NCBI GenBank assembly: GCA_003599535.1 | Contig: QZKQ01000132.1 | Span: 1-42,670, forward strand | DNA: 42,670 nucleotides | DNA from: Candidatus Zixiibacteriota bacterium | GTDB taxonomy: Bacteria > Electryoneota > B3-LCP | Direction: 5' to 3' | Shown here: positions 17,369 to 26,199 of the stretch, one piece after another | Layout: each line of letters starts with the position of its first letter | Position numbering within the stretch: position 1 is the first letter of the stretch | Program-made: the position numbers and the translations under genes | Notes under the pieces: generated by a model | The model's input: the letters and a program-made list of their open reading frames with translations, nothing else | Told to the model about the DNA's origin: nothing | Database searches by the model: none

Positions 17369-19441
17369 TTAGAAGCCGATCCAGCGCCAATAACCGAAGA
17401 ACAGCCAGCCCCACAGCACCGCCCAGGACAGCAGCAGCACGATGAAGCCGTGCTTCATGAAGTCGCCCAGGGTGACCAACTGTTTGCCGGTGACGGGATC
17501 CTTGGCCATGGCGTAGGCGATGGCGTTGTTGGGCGTGCCGATCAGCAGCATGTGGGCGAAGGACGAGGCGAAGGCCGAAGCGAAGCCCACCATCCAGGGG
17601 TGGGTGCCGGTCAGGGTGGCCATGGGCACGGTGATGGGCCCGATGGCCGAGACGGTCGCCCCGTCGCTCATGAACTGGGTGCAGGTCCCGGTGAACAGGC
17701 TGCAGGTGACGGCCAGACCGACGCCGCTGCGCAGAAATTCGGGCATCATGTTGAGGAACACATCGGCCATGTAGAGCGCCGCGCCGGTGGCGGCCAGCCC
17801 TTTGCCCAGGGCGCAGGCGCTGGCGTACAGCGCCACCACCTCCCACTGAATTTTGCTCACGTCCGCCCAGGTGACGATGCGGAAAACGTTCAGCAGGACA
17901 ATGGCCAGGATCACCGGGCCGCCCATGCCCAGGCTGTCGCTGGCGGTGATCCACAGGGTCACCAGCAGGATCATGATGGCGGCGGTGATGTACTCCATCC
18001 GGTTCATGGGACCGATCTTCTCCGCCGCCTGGTGCACGATGGCGGAGACATTCAGGGTCTTGACCTGCAGCTTGCGGCGGAAGGTCAGGTAGAAGTAGGC
18101 GGCGATGACCAGGCCCATCACCGGGACGAAGGGCAGGCCGTAGGTGACCCACTGGCTGAAGGAAGGGGCCACCCCGTAGTCGCCCAGGATGCCTACCATG
18201 ACGGCGTTGCGCCCGCCCGCCGCGGGCGACCCCGGCCCGCCGCAGTTGGCCGCGAAGCAGAGCGAGAGTACCAGCATGACGGCCAGGGACCGGTCCTCCT
18301 CCACCCCGGCGTTCCGAATGGAGGAGGCGTACACAATCATGAACAACGGCATGATGAAGGCCACCAGCGCATGCTCGGACAGGAAGGCGCAGGCGATGCC
18401 GATCATGGGCAGAAACAGGAACAGGAGCTTGGGCAGGGAGGTGGAAGGCCCCAGGAGCAGCAGCCCGATGCGCCGGTTCAGGCCGGTCTTGCCGATGGCC
18501 AGCGCCACCACCAGCACCCCGAAGACGAAGATGACGGCATCCTTGGCGTAGGCCTGGGCGATGTCGTCGGGGCGCAGGACGCCCAGGAAATACATGAACA
18601 CCCCCACCAGCAGCGCGGTGATGCCGATGGGCAACGCTCCGGAGGCCCAGAACAGCGCCCCCACGGCCAGAATCCCCAGCATCACCTTGGCCCGGAAAGC
18701 AGCCTCCTCCGGCTTCAGGCCGCGCATCTCCACTTTCTGGCCGTACTCGTCCTTGACGGTGCGTTCCAGCTTGTAGGAGCGGCTGTAATACTGGGTGATG
18801 GTCTCCCCGGGCTTCATCTTGTTGTAGCTGGCGTACCCCATGATGGGGTCGGTGGGGTCGTCCACCATTTTCCCCGTGGCCGAATGCTCCACCAGGGGGC
18901 GCTTGCCCTGGGAGAGGATGTTCATCATCCGGTTGGGGGTGGGCATGAAGGAGATGAGGGTGAAGATCAGTATGCCCAAGGCCACCACCCCGGGGCGGTA
19001 GTTGTGGACGCCCACCAGCCACTTCAGCAGCGAACCCTTCTCAATGTGGGGGATCTCGTGCTTTTCCATGGCCCGCACCTTATGCTTGCGGGCGGCGTCA
19101 ATGGTGGTCACCAGCCGGTCGAAATCGTAGGGCTTTTCCAGGTAGGTGTAGGCGTCCAGCTTGCCCGTCTCCACCGCCGAATCCATGCTGCCGTACCCAG
19201 TCAGCATGATGACCTGCAGCTCCGGCTTGAACTGCTTGAGTTCGCGCAGCACCTGTTCACCGGTCATGCCCGGCATCTGGCGGTCCAGGATGACCACGTC
19301 AATGTCCGGTTCGCGGCGGATGGTTTTGATGGCGTCGTGACCGTTGTTCAGGGCGATGTTCTCGTAACCCCTCAACAGGAGCCGTTCCGCGAGGGACTGT
19401 CGGAATTTGTCCTCGTCGTCAATCAGCAGTACCTTGGCCAT
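17369..19441 (-). CDS. Receiver domain fused to SLC13/DASS-type anion transporter
   Basis: N-term MAKVLLIDDEDKFRQSLAERLLLRGYEN...VVILDRQMPGMTG...LTGYGSMDSAVE...YLEKPYDF; C-terminal ~545 aa polytopic DASS transporter with NCGGPGSPAAGGRNAVMVGIL and LLIGTPNNAIAYAMAKD; one uninterrupted ORF. Confidence 0.9.
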   Translation of the reverse strand: MAKVLLIDDEDKFRQSLAERLLLRGYENIALNNGHDAIKTIRREPDIDVVILDRQMPGMTGEQVLRELKQFKPELQVIMLTGYGSMDSAVETGKLDAYTYLEKPYDFDRLVTTIDAARKHKVRAMEKHEIPHIEKGSLLKWLVGVHNYRPGVVALGILIFTLISFMPTPNRMMNILSQGKRPLVEHSATGKMVDDPTDPIMGYASYNKMKPGETITQYYSRSYKLERTVKDEYGQKVEMRGLKPEEAAFRAKVMLGILAVGALFWASGALPIGITALLVGVFMYFLGVLRPDDIAQAYAKDAVIFVFGVLVVALAIGKTGLNRRIGLLLLGPSTSLPKLLFLFLPMIGIACAFLSEHALVAFIMPLFMIVYASSIRNAGVEEDRSLAVMLVLSLCFAANCGGPGSPAAGGRNAVMVGILGDYGVAPSFSQWVTYGLPFVPVMGLVIAAYFYLTFRRKLQVKTLNVSAIVHQAAEKIGPMNRMEYITAAIMILLVTLWITASDSLGMGGPVILAIVLLNVFRIVTWADVSKIQWEVVALYASACALGKGLAATGAALYMADVFLNMMPEFLRSGVGLAVTCSLFTGTCTQFMSDGATVSAIGPITVPMATLTGTHPWMVGFASAFASSFAHMLLIGTPNNAIAYAMAKDPVTGKQLVTLGDFMKHGFIVLLLSWAVLWGWLFFGYWRWIGF

Positions 19442-19475
19442 GGCGATCCCCGTTTAGATCCCCGTTTTGGTTGTA

Positions 19476-20030
19476 TTAACCTGATTCGGCGCAGCTTTTA
19501 ATGCGATTGGCAACTTCCCGGTACAGATCGGACAAGCGCAGAATCCCCACTACCTCGTTGCGGCGCGTGACCAGCAGGGAGAGGGTCTGCCAGACGATGA
19601 TTTTGTGCAAGGCTTCGCCCAGGGTGGCGTTCTCGTCCACGCTTTCGGTCACCGGGCGCATGACTTCCCGAACGCGGGTGGTCCGGGCCCGGCGGCAGAC
19701 GTCCTCCAGGCTATCCTTCCACAGGTTCATGTTCTCCATCATGGACTGGATGAATTCGGTGCTGAGCCCCACCTGGGACAGCACTCCCAGGTCGCCCACG
19801 GAGCTGTACTTGGGTTCCAGGGCCTTCAGGAACGCCAGGTGCCCCAGCTTGCCCACGATCCGGTTCTGGGCGTCCACCACCAGCACGGCGCGGTGCGGTT
19901 CCAGGCCGGGCGGCAGTTTGCTCTGGGACTTCTCCAGGGCGAGGACGGCATCGAGCAGAGTGTCCTCCTGGTGGACGACGGCATATTCGTCCAGAGGCAG
20001 CATCAGCTCTTTGACCCCTCTCTGTTTCAT
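19476..20030 (-). CDS. CBS-domain pair protein, paralogue of 5469-5999
   Basis: MKQRGVKELMLPLDEYAVVHQEDTLLDAVLALEKS...AVLVVDAQNRIVGKLGHLAFLKAL...VREVMRPVTESVDENATLGEALHKIIVWQTLSLLVTRRNEVVGILRLSDLYREV. Confidence 0.82.
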   Translation of the reverse strand: MKQRGVKELMLPLDEYAVVHQEDTLLDAVLALEKSQSKLPPGLEPHRAVLVVDAQNRIVGKLGHLAFLKALEPKYSSVGDLGVLSQVGLSTEFIQSMMENMNLWKDSLEDVCRRARTTRVREVMRPVTESVDENATLGEALHKIIVWQTLSLLVTRRNEVVGILRLSDLYREVANRIKSCAESG

Positions 20031-20126
20031 GGGATCCTCACGAAAGAGACGGTATATGGGATCGGATCGGCAGCCCGATCCGGACTGCAAGATTTCGCAT
20101 AGCACGGCCGCCGGCGGCCGCCGGGG

Positions 20127-21809
20127 TCAACTGACCGGGAGTCTCACGGTGAAGACGCTGCCCTTGCCCGGAATGCTTTCCACCAGGATGTCGCCTCCCA
20201 GGCTCTTGACGATGCCGTAGCTGACGGACAGCCCCAGCCCGGTCCCCTTGCCCACCTCCTTAGTGGTATAGAAGGGGAGGAAGATCCGGCCCATCATCTC
20301 CTGGGTAATGCCCTTGCCGGTGTCGGCGATGGCCACCGACAGCCAGCCGCTGGCGCAGGAGGTGGCGATGGTGATGGCGCCGGGCGGCTCGATGGCGTCC
20401 GCGGCGTTGTTCAGGATATTCAGTAACACCTGGGTGAGCTGATTGGCGTCGGTGACGATGCTGGGCAGTTCGCAGCTGTAATTCTTCACGATCTGAATAT
20501 TGGAGACCGCCATCTCCCGGATCAGCAGACCATCCACCACGTCGTCCAGCAGCTGGTTGACGTCGTGCGGCTTCAGGTGAATGGCGTCTTTGCGCACGAA
20601 GCTCAGCAGCTTGCGGGTGATATCCCGGCAGCGGTACACCGCCTCCCGGATGTTGTCCAGGTGCGGGATCAGGTCGTCGAAGGTGGTGTGCATCTTGAAC
20701 TCGGGGTTCATCAGGTCCCGGATCAAGCCCACCTCTTCAGAGATGATCGCCAGAGGGTTGTTGATTTCATGAGCGATACCCGCCGACAGCTCCCCCACCG
20801 AGGCCAGCTTGGCGGCATGCTCAAACTGCGCCTTGGCGGTCTCCCGCTCGATCTGCATCTGCACCAGCTTTTTGGAGCGGAAGACGATGATGGACAGCAC
20901 CACCAGGATGGGCGCCAGGGAGAAAGCCATGACGCCGAAGAGGTTGCCCAGCAGGGGGACGCCGTTTTCCCCCTCGATGTCCCGGACGACGACTCCCCAG
21001 CCGGCGGTGCGCATCCAGGCGTAGGCGTAATCCACCTTTTGGTGCCCCCGCCGCACCCTCTGGTCGCCGATGCGGGGGGAAACCGGCGGCACCAGCGGCG
21101 AAGCCTGCATGGGCGTGCCGATTTCCGGGGTGGCCAGTTGCAGCGTGCCGCTGCGGTTGACGATGGAGAAGGCGGTGTTGCGGGATTCCCCCAGGGAATG
21201 GAGGTAATCGGTGATGGACTTGGGATCCAGGGTGGCCCGCAGGACGAAGTACTGCCCGCCGATGATCCGCCGCACCGCCAGGGTGAAATGGGGCTGCTGC
21301 CGCAGGCCCAGGTACACGTCGGTGATGATGAAGTTTTCCTCGCCGCTCCTCAGGCTGATGAACCAGGCCTCGTGGCTGTAATTACGGTTCTCCAGGTAGG
21401 GAAGCGGCCCGGCGTAGGCGCGCTGAATGCCGGTGGAATCGAAGAACCCTACGTCCACGAAGGAGGGGCTATTCTTCTGCAGGCGGTTCAGCAGCGCTTC
21501 CATCAATCCGGAGGTCGGCGGCAGGGGCAGCTTGGGGTCGTCAATCAGGTTGGCCAGGTTGACCACCCGCTCGCTTAAGAAGAGATCCATCATGTTGGCC
21601 TGGTGCTCGGCCACGGATCTCAGGTGCAGCCGCCGGCCTTCCCGGGACACCGCGCGGTACTGCAGGGTGAAATAGACCGTGAGCAGAATCAGCGGCGCCA
21701 GATAGGTCAGGGCCAGGCGCAGGAAATTCTTCCCCAGCAGTTCGCGGTAATAGCGTTCGCTCGGCGTGTCCGCGCCGGGCGGCGGAACCGATGATTCCTT
21801 CTCGGGCAT
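20127..21809 (-). CDS. Membrane sensor histidine kinase with Cache-like sensor, paralogue of 11574-13277
   Basis: TM - Cache-like (AYAGPLPYLENRNYSHEAWFISL) - TM - GELSAGIAHEINNPLAIISEEVGLI - NNAADAIEPPG - DTGKGITQEMMGRIFLPFYTTK - GTGLGLSVSYGIVKSLGG. Confidence 0.92.
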   Translation of the reverse strand: MPEKESSVPPPGADTPSERYYRELLGKNFLRLALTYLAPLILLTVYFTLQYRAVSREGRRLHLRSVAEHQANMMDLFLSERVVNLANLIDDPKLPLPPTSGLMEALLNRLQKNSPSFVDVGFFDSTGIQRAYAGPLPYLENRNYSHEAWFISLRSGEENFIITDVYLGLRQQPHFTLAVRRIIGGQYFVLRATLDPKSITDYLHSLGESRNTAFSIVNRSGTLQLATPEIGTPMQASPLVPPVSPRIGDQRVRRGHQKVDYAYAWMRTAGWGVVVRDIEGENGVPLLGNLFGVMAFSLAPILVVLSIIVFRSKKLVQMQIERETAKAQFEHAAKLASVGELSAGIAHEINNPLAIISEEVGLIRDLMNPEFKMHTTFDDLIPHLDNIREAVYRCRDITRKLLSFVRKDAIHLKPHDVNQLLDDVVDGLLIREMAVSNIQIVKNYSCELPSIVTDANQLTQVLLNILNNAADAIEPPGAITIATSCASGWLSVAIADTGKGITQEMMGRIFLPFYTTKEVGKGTGLGLSVSYGIVKSLGGDILVESIPGKGSVFTVRLPVS

Positions 21810-21846
21810 AGCCTCGCCGTGTTGACCTTGCCGGACCGGAAAAGCG

Positions 21847-23373
21847 TCAGGGAGACGACAGCACCGGCAATCCCATCAGGGGCCAGAGGAATAAGACGAA
21901 CAGGCTCCACACCGCCAGCAGGATGAGGCTGGCGGGCACGCCGATCTTCAGGAATTCGGCGGGAGTGAACTGGCGGCTCTCATAGGCGATGGCGTTGGGC
22001 GCGGCACCCACCAGCAGCAGGAAGGGCATGCCGGCCGTCACCAGGGTGGTGAAGAAGACGATCTCCGGCGTCACCCCCAGGTAGGGGGCCATGAGCAGCC
22101 CGACCGGCAGCACGAAGGCGATGACGGCCACGTTCACCACCAAGTTGGTCAGCACCAGGATCAACCCGCCCAGGCAGAGGATGAAGACGAACCAGGGGGC
22201 GTGCTGGAACAGGGGCAGGCTCCGGACCGCCAGCCACTGGGCCGCTCCCGTCTGCCACAGGCACAGGCCCAGGCTCATGGTGCCCCCGAAGAGCAGGAGG
22301 ATGTTCCAGGGGATATCCTCCAGGTCTTGCAGGCTCAGCACCTTGAACACGAACAGCAACAGTGTGGTGGTCAGCAGCAGGCCGGTGCGGTCGAGCGGTT
22401 GCAGCCAGGGCACGGCCGAGCGCAGAATCAGGAGGGCCACGACTCCCAGGGCCAGGATCAGGACCAGTTTCTCGGACCGCTTCACGGGGCCCAGGCGGGA
22501 GGCGAGATCCCGGGCCCGGGTCTTCAGGCTGGGGATCACCTTCCGCTCCGGCTTAAAGAAGACCAGGACCAGCAGCCACAGCAGCACCAGCATGCACCAG
22601 CCCACGGGCAGCAGATACCAGGAAAATTCGGCGAAGCTGATTTCCCGCCCCGCGATGCCGTGGAAAAAGCCCGCCGCGATGATCCCGCGGGCCGCGCTCA
22701 GGTAGGTGACGATGCTGCTCCCCCCGGCGGCGAAGGCCATGCCGATGAACAACCCCTTGCCGAAGCGGGTGCTCTGGCCGTCCTCCTGGTACAGGGAATG
22801 GATGGCCATGAGCAGGGGGAAGATGGTCGCCGCGACGGCGGTGTGGGCCATGAACAGGGTCAGGACAGCGATCATGGCGAAGCTGCCCAGGTAGATCATG
22901 CTGGTGCGGTCCCCCGCCAGGGCCAGGATATTGTACGCCACCCGCTGGGTCAGGCCGGTCTTGCTGAAGCTCTTGCCCAGGATCAGGGTGGCGAAAATAA
23001 ACCAGATGGCCGGGTCGAAGAAACTGCCCAGGGCCGTCTGCGGGGAACGAATGGCGAACAAGACCTGGATCAGCCCCACCGCCACGCCGGTCACTCCGAT
23101 GGGCACCACCTCGAATACCCACCAGACCCCCGCCAGGAGGAAGAGCGCCAGAGTGGCCTTGCCTTCACGCGTCAGGGCGAAGTGCCGGCCCTCGGGGTCC
23201 ACCGCGTCCGCCCAGGGGGGGGCAAGGTAGACCGCCAGGAACAGCGCCAGGCCCAGCAGCAGGAGCGCCGCCCGGCGGAGCTCACCCGGGCTGAAGCGCC
23301 GGGAGCGCAGTCTCCGGGGGCGTTCCAGGATGGGGGTGGGCTGTTCGCCGCTGGCGGGCAGAGCAGAGGGCAT
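21847..23373 (-). CDS. SLC13/DASS family anion transporter (no receiver domain)
   Basis: ALFLLAGVWWVFEVVPIGVTGVAVGLIQVLF; FDPAIWFIFATLILGKSFSKTGLTQRVAYNIL; LLVGAAPNAIAYESRQFTPAEFLKIG; start MPSALP chosen over longer upstream frame. Confidence 0.88.
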   Translation of the reverse strand: MPSALPASGEQPTPILERPRRLRSRRFSPGELRRAALLLLGLALFLAVYLAPPWADAVDPEGRHFALTREGKATLALFLLAGVWWVFEVVPIGVTGVAVGLIQVLFAIRSPQTALGSFFDPAIWFIFATLILGKSFSKTGLTQRVAYNILALAGDRTSMIYLGSFAMIAVLTLFMAHTAVAATIFPLLMAIHSLYQEDGQSTRFGKGLFIGMAFAAGGSSIVTYLSAARGIIAAGFFHGIAGREISFAEFSWYLLPVGWCMLVLLWLLVLVFFKPERKVIPSLKTRARDLASRLGPVKRSEKLVLILALGVVALLILRSAVPWLQPLDRTGLLLTTTLLLFVFKVLSLQDLEDIPWNILLLFGGTMSLGLCLWQTGAAQWLAVRSLPLFQHAPWFVFILCLGGLILVLTNLVVNVAVIAFVLPVGLLMAPYLGVTPEIVFFTTLVTAGMPFLLLVGAAPNAIAYESRQFTPAEFLKIGVPASLILLAVWSLFVLFLWPLMGLPVLSSP

Positions 23374-23773
23374 GGTTGTATCGTCTGTAACAAGCTTTGT
23401 GAAATATTTAGCATAGCGAAGGCCAATTCGCGGCCGCTTCACTTCAAATGCAGGAGAATTCAGGAACAGTTCGAGTGCGGCTGGGAGAACGATAGAGGGG
23501 GAAGGGAAGGTCGTGTTCGGGCGCAGGAGAGAGAACCCCCTATCCCGCAAGCGGGCGCACCATGGCAGGTCCGCATGGCCACGAACTTCGGATCCGTCTT
23601 CGTTGCGTGCATGTCCTCCACGTAGGCTCTGGGGCCGCGATTGCCAATATTTTAACAATCACCCGACAAGGGCCTGGTCATCATGCCGTAAACGCTGAGC
23701 AAACGCCGTAATCGTTGGTTGGTGTGGACGCTGTTGGGGAAACAGGGAATTCTATCCGTTACAGGAATGTTCT

Positions 23774-23785
23774 TGTTGCGCAACA
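23774..23785. promoter_or_regulatory. Perfect 12-bp palindrome TGTTGCGCAACA in hemA/DASS divergent intergenic region; candidate operator
   Basis: Direct reading of sequence; function inferred only. Confidence 0.35.
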
Positions 23786-24121
23786 CTAAGGTATGAAAAT
23801 TCGCCGTAGAATGCAAGAATTTATTCGTGCATTTCCCATGTGATATATTACGCGAACTCGCCGGGATTCCGGCGGCATGGTTTCATCGGAACCGGCGTTC
23901 TGCACTACTGATGTTGCATCGGTCGTTGCAGCGGGGAAGGGCGCCGGACTACTCCGCCGGGGGCGGCCATGCGGATCCCGCGGATCAAAACCGGCGTTCC
24001 CGGGGAAAACCGTTGCTTCCGGGCGGTAAAATGCGTATATTACCTCTGGCCGCGGTTCCCGGCCGCGCCGGCGCCGGCGCCTTCGGGGACCATGGCGTGG
24101 ATCTACCGTATCTCCGGCCCC

Positions 24122-25327
24122 ATGCACCTATCCGTTCTCGGGTTCAACCACCGCAGCGCGCCCCTGGAAACGCGCGAACCGTTCCAGTTGGGCCGCGCCG
24201 ACCTGGAAGCCGCCACCCGCCTGTACCGGGACCTGTCCCAGTGCGCCGAAGCCGCCGTGGTGGCCACCTGCCACCGGGTGGAATTCTACCGCGTATCGCC
24301 CCGCAAGGAAGGCCTGCTGCAGGACGCTGTCGCCTTTTACCGCCAGTGGGGAGCGCCGCAGCCGGAACGGCTGAAGGAGGTCACCTACCGCTTCCACGGC
24401 ACATCCGCGGCGCGCCACCTGTTCCGGGTGGCCTCGGGGCTGGATTCCCTGGTGCTGGGGGAAGACCAGGTGCTGCACCAGTTGAAGGAAGCCTACAGCG
24501 CCGCCTGCGCCGCCTCCGGGCCGGGCAAGGTGCTGCACAAGATCTTTCACCTCTCCTTCCAGGCCGGCAAGCGGGTGCGCAGCGAAACCGGTTTGGGAGC
24601 GGGCCCGCGAGGCCTGCCCGGCGCGGCCATGGACCTGCTGCGCCGCCGCTACGAGGGACAGGCGCCGAAGTCCGCCCTGGTCTGCGGGGTCAACGAAATC
24701 ACCGAGATCATTCTGGACGACCTGGCCCGCTGGGGCGTGCCCGCGGTACTGGTCAACCGCACCCTGTCGCGGGCGGAAAAGCTGGCCGGAGCGTTCGGGG
24801 TCCCGGCGCTGCCCCTGGACCGCCTGGGCGAAGCCCTGGGCCGGGCGGAAGTGGTGTTCTCGGCCACCGCGGCGCCGGGGTACGTCATTACGGAAGACCA
24901 CCTGGCCGGGGTCCCGGAGGGGGCCGGCCCCCGCTGCTTGGTGGACCTGGCCGTGCCCCGGGATATTGACCCGGACCTGGGCCGGCGGCCGGGGCTCGTC
25001 CTGTACGATCTTCAGGATCTGAAGAAGTACCTGGAACACACCGAGAACCAGCGCGCCCAGGAGATCCCCGCGGCGGAAACCATCGTCGAGGAGCTGGTGC
25101 GGCAGTATTCCACCTGGTGCGCCCAGGAACGCATGCAGGGGAAGATCCTGGACCTGCACCGGGATCTGAACCTGGCCCGCCGCCAGGAATTGGAACATTT
25201 CAAAGACGGCTTTCGGCCCAGCGAGCACCGCGCCCTGGAAGCCTTCTCCCACGCGCTGGTGCGCAATTTCATGCGGCTGGCCCCCCGGTTGCTGGAAGAC
25301 CCGCCGGAAGAAGCCGCGGGGGGCTGA
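24122..25327 (+). CDS. hemA: Glutamyl-tRNA reductase-like protein (divergent)
   Basis: MHLSVLGFNHRSAPLETRE; ATCHRVEFYRV; SGLDSLVLGEDQVLHQLKEAY; AGKRVRSETGLG; CLVDLAVPRDIDPDLG; YDLQDLKKYLE. Confidence 0.85.
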   Translation: MHLSVLGFNHRSAPLETREPFQLGRADLEAATRLYRDLSQCAEAAVVATCHRVEFYRVSPRKEGLLQDAVAFYRQWGAPQPERLKEVTYRFHGTSAARHLFRVASGLDSLVLGEDQVLHQLKEAYSAACAASGPGKVLHKIFHLSFQAGKRVRSETGLGAGPRGLPGAAMDLLRRRYEGQAPKSALVCGVNEITEIILDDLARWGVPAVLVNRTLSRAEKLAGAFGVPALPLDRLGEALGRAEVVFSATAAPGYVITEDHLAGVPEGAGPRCLVDLAVPRDIDPDLGRRPGLVLYDLQDLKKYLEHTENQRAQEIPAAETIVEELVRQYSTWCAQERMQGKILDLHRDLNLARRQELEHFKDGFRPSEHRALEAFSHALVRNFMRLAPRLLEDPPEEAAGG

Positions 25328-25354
25328 GGAAAGCCCCGCAGGGATACAGATGCC

Positions 25355-25388
25355 ACGGTCGGGCTACCAGCCCGACCGTTTTCATTTC
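25355..25388 (+). terminator. Rho-independent terminator after hemA-like gene
   Basis: 11-bp perfect stem ACGGTCGGGCT-ACC-AGCCCGACCGT followed by TTTCATTTC. Confidence 0.82.
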
Positions 25389-25410
25389 AGCCCGGGGTGG
25401 AGGCCCCGGA

Positions 25411-26199
25411 TCAGCCGCGCAAGGCGGAAGGCTTGACCTTGATGGTCTTGTCGCCGAACAGGGCGAACAGCAGCCAGCGGAAGCCGAAGCGCAGCAGCTC
25501 CTCGTCGTCGGCCATGATCCGTTCCTCCTGGCCGGGTTCCAGATCGAAGCGCTGCAGGAACGTGCTTTCCCGGATGAAGCGGCGGAAGGTGTCCAGGTCG
25601 TAGCAGGCCATGTGGAACAGTTCCATGCGGCCAGCGTCGAGCTGCTTCTGGGCCCGGAAATAGCTGTGCAGGGTCAGGTCCTTGAACAGGCGGCCGAATT
25701 CGTCATAGGGCGTCACCCCCTGGTCTTCCCGCCACCGGGCGACGGTCCATTCGTCCTGCTCTTCGAAGCCGCGGCAGACCTCCTCGTGCAGCAGGAAGAA
25801 GAACTCCTCGTTGCCTCCTTCCCCTTCCCGGGGCGAGGCCAGCCCCAAAGGATAGTAGCGGCAGGCCCAGGGGCGGTCCTCGTACACCGAACAGCCCTTC
25901 TCCGTCACGAAGTGGCAGGTTTTGGCCTCGTTGTCCTGCATCTTCAGCAAGATGACCGGGTACTGCTGGTGCTCTTCAATGGGGACCAGGGTGTATTTCT
26001 GCAGGAATTCGTCGGAAGTCAATCCCAGGCGGTTCTTCAGCCGCAGGATGTCGTAGGGGGTCAGGAAAATGTTGACGTCGGCGCAGCAGGCGTTGAAACA
26101 GGGGACCCCGGGCCGGCAGGCGAAGCGGAAGGTATCGTTTTCCGCCAGCCGGGGGTATTCTGCCAGAATGGTCTGCTTGAACCGCTCCAGGGCATCCAT
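25411..26199 (-). CDS. YkgJ-like cysteine-cluster (zinc/iron-chelating) protein
   Basis: CRPGVPCFNACCADVNIFLTPYDILRLKNRLGL...CHFVTEKGCSVYEDRPWACRYYPLG. Confidence 0.85.
   Translation of the reverse strand: MDALERFKQTILAEYPRLAENDTFRFACRPGVPCFNACCADVNIFLTPYDILRLKNRLGLTSDEFLQKYTLVPIEEHQQYPVILLKMQDNEAKTCHFVTEKGCSVYEDRPWACRYYPLGLASPREGEGGNEEFFFLLHEEVCRGFEEQDEWTVARWREDQGVTPYDEFGRLFKDLTLHSYFRAQKQLDAGRMELFHMACYDLDTFRRFIRESTFLQRFDLEPGQEERIMADDEELLRFGFRWLLFALFGDKTIKVKPSALRG

Noticed and set aside
17051-19501. 816-aa plus-strand ORF and 592-aa minus-frame ORF (17244-19022)
   Set aside because: Overlap the clear REC-DASS gene; composition is that of shadow frames.
23374-23658. N-terminal extension of the second DASS transporter
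   Set aside because: Extension lies in the intergenic region and lacks transporter-like sequence; MPSALP at 23373 fits better.
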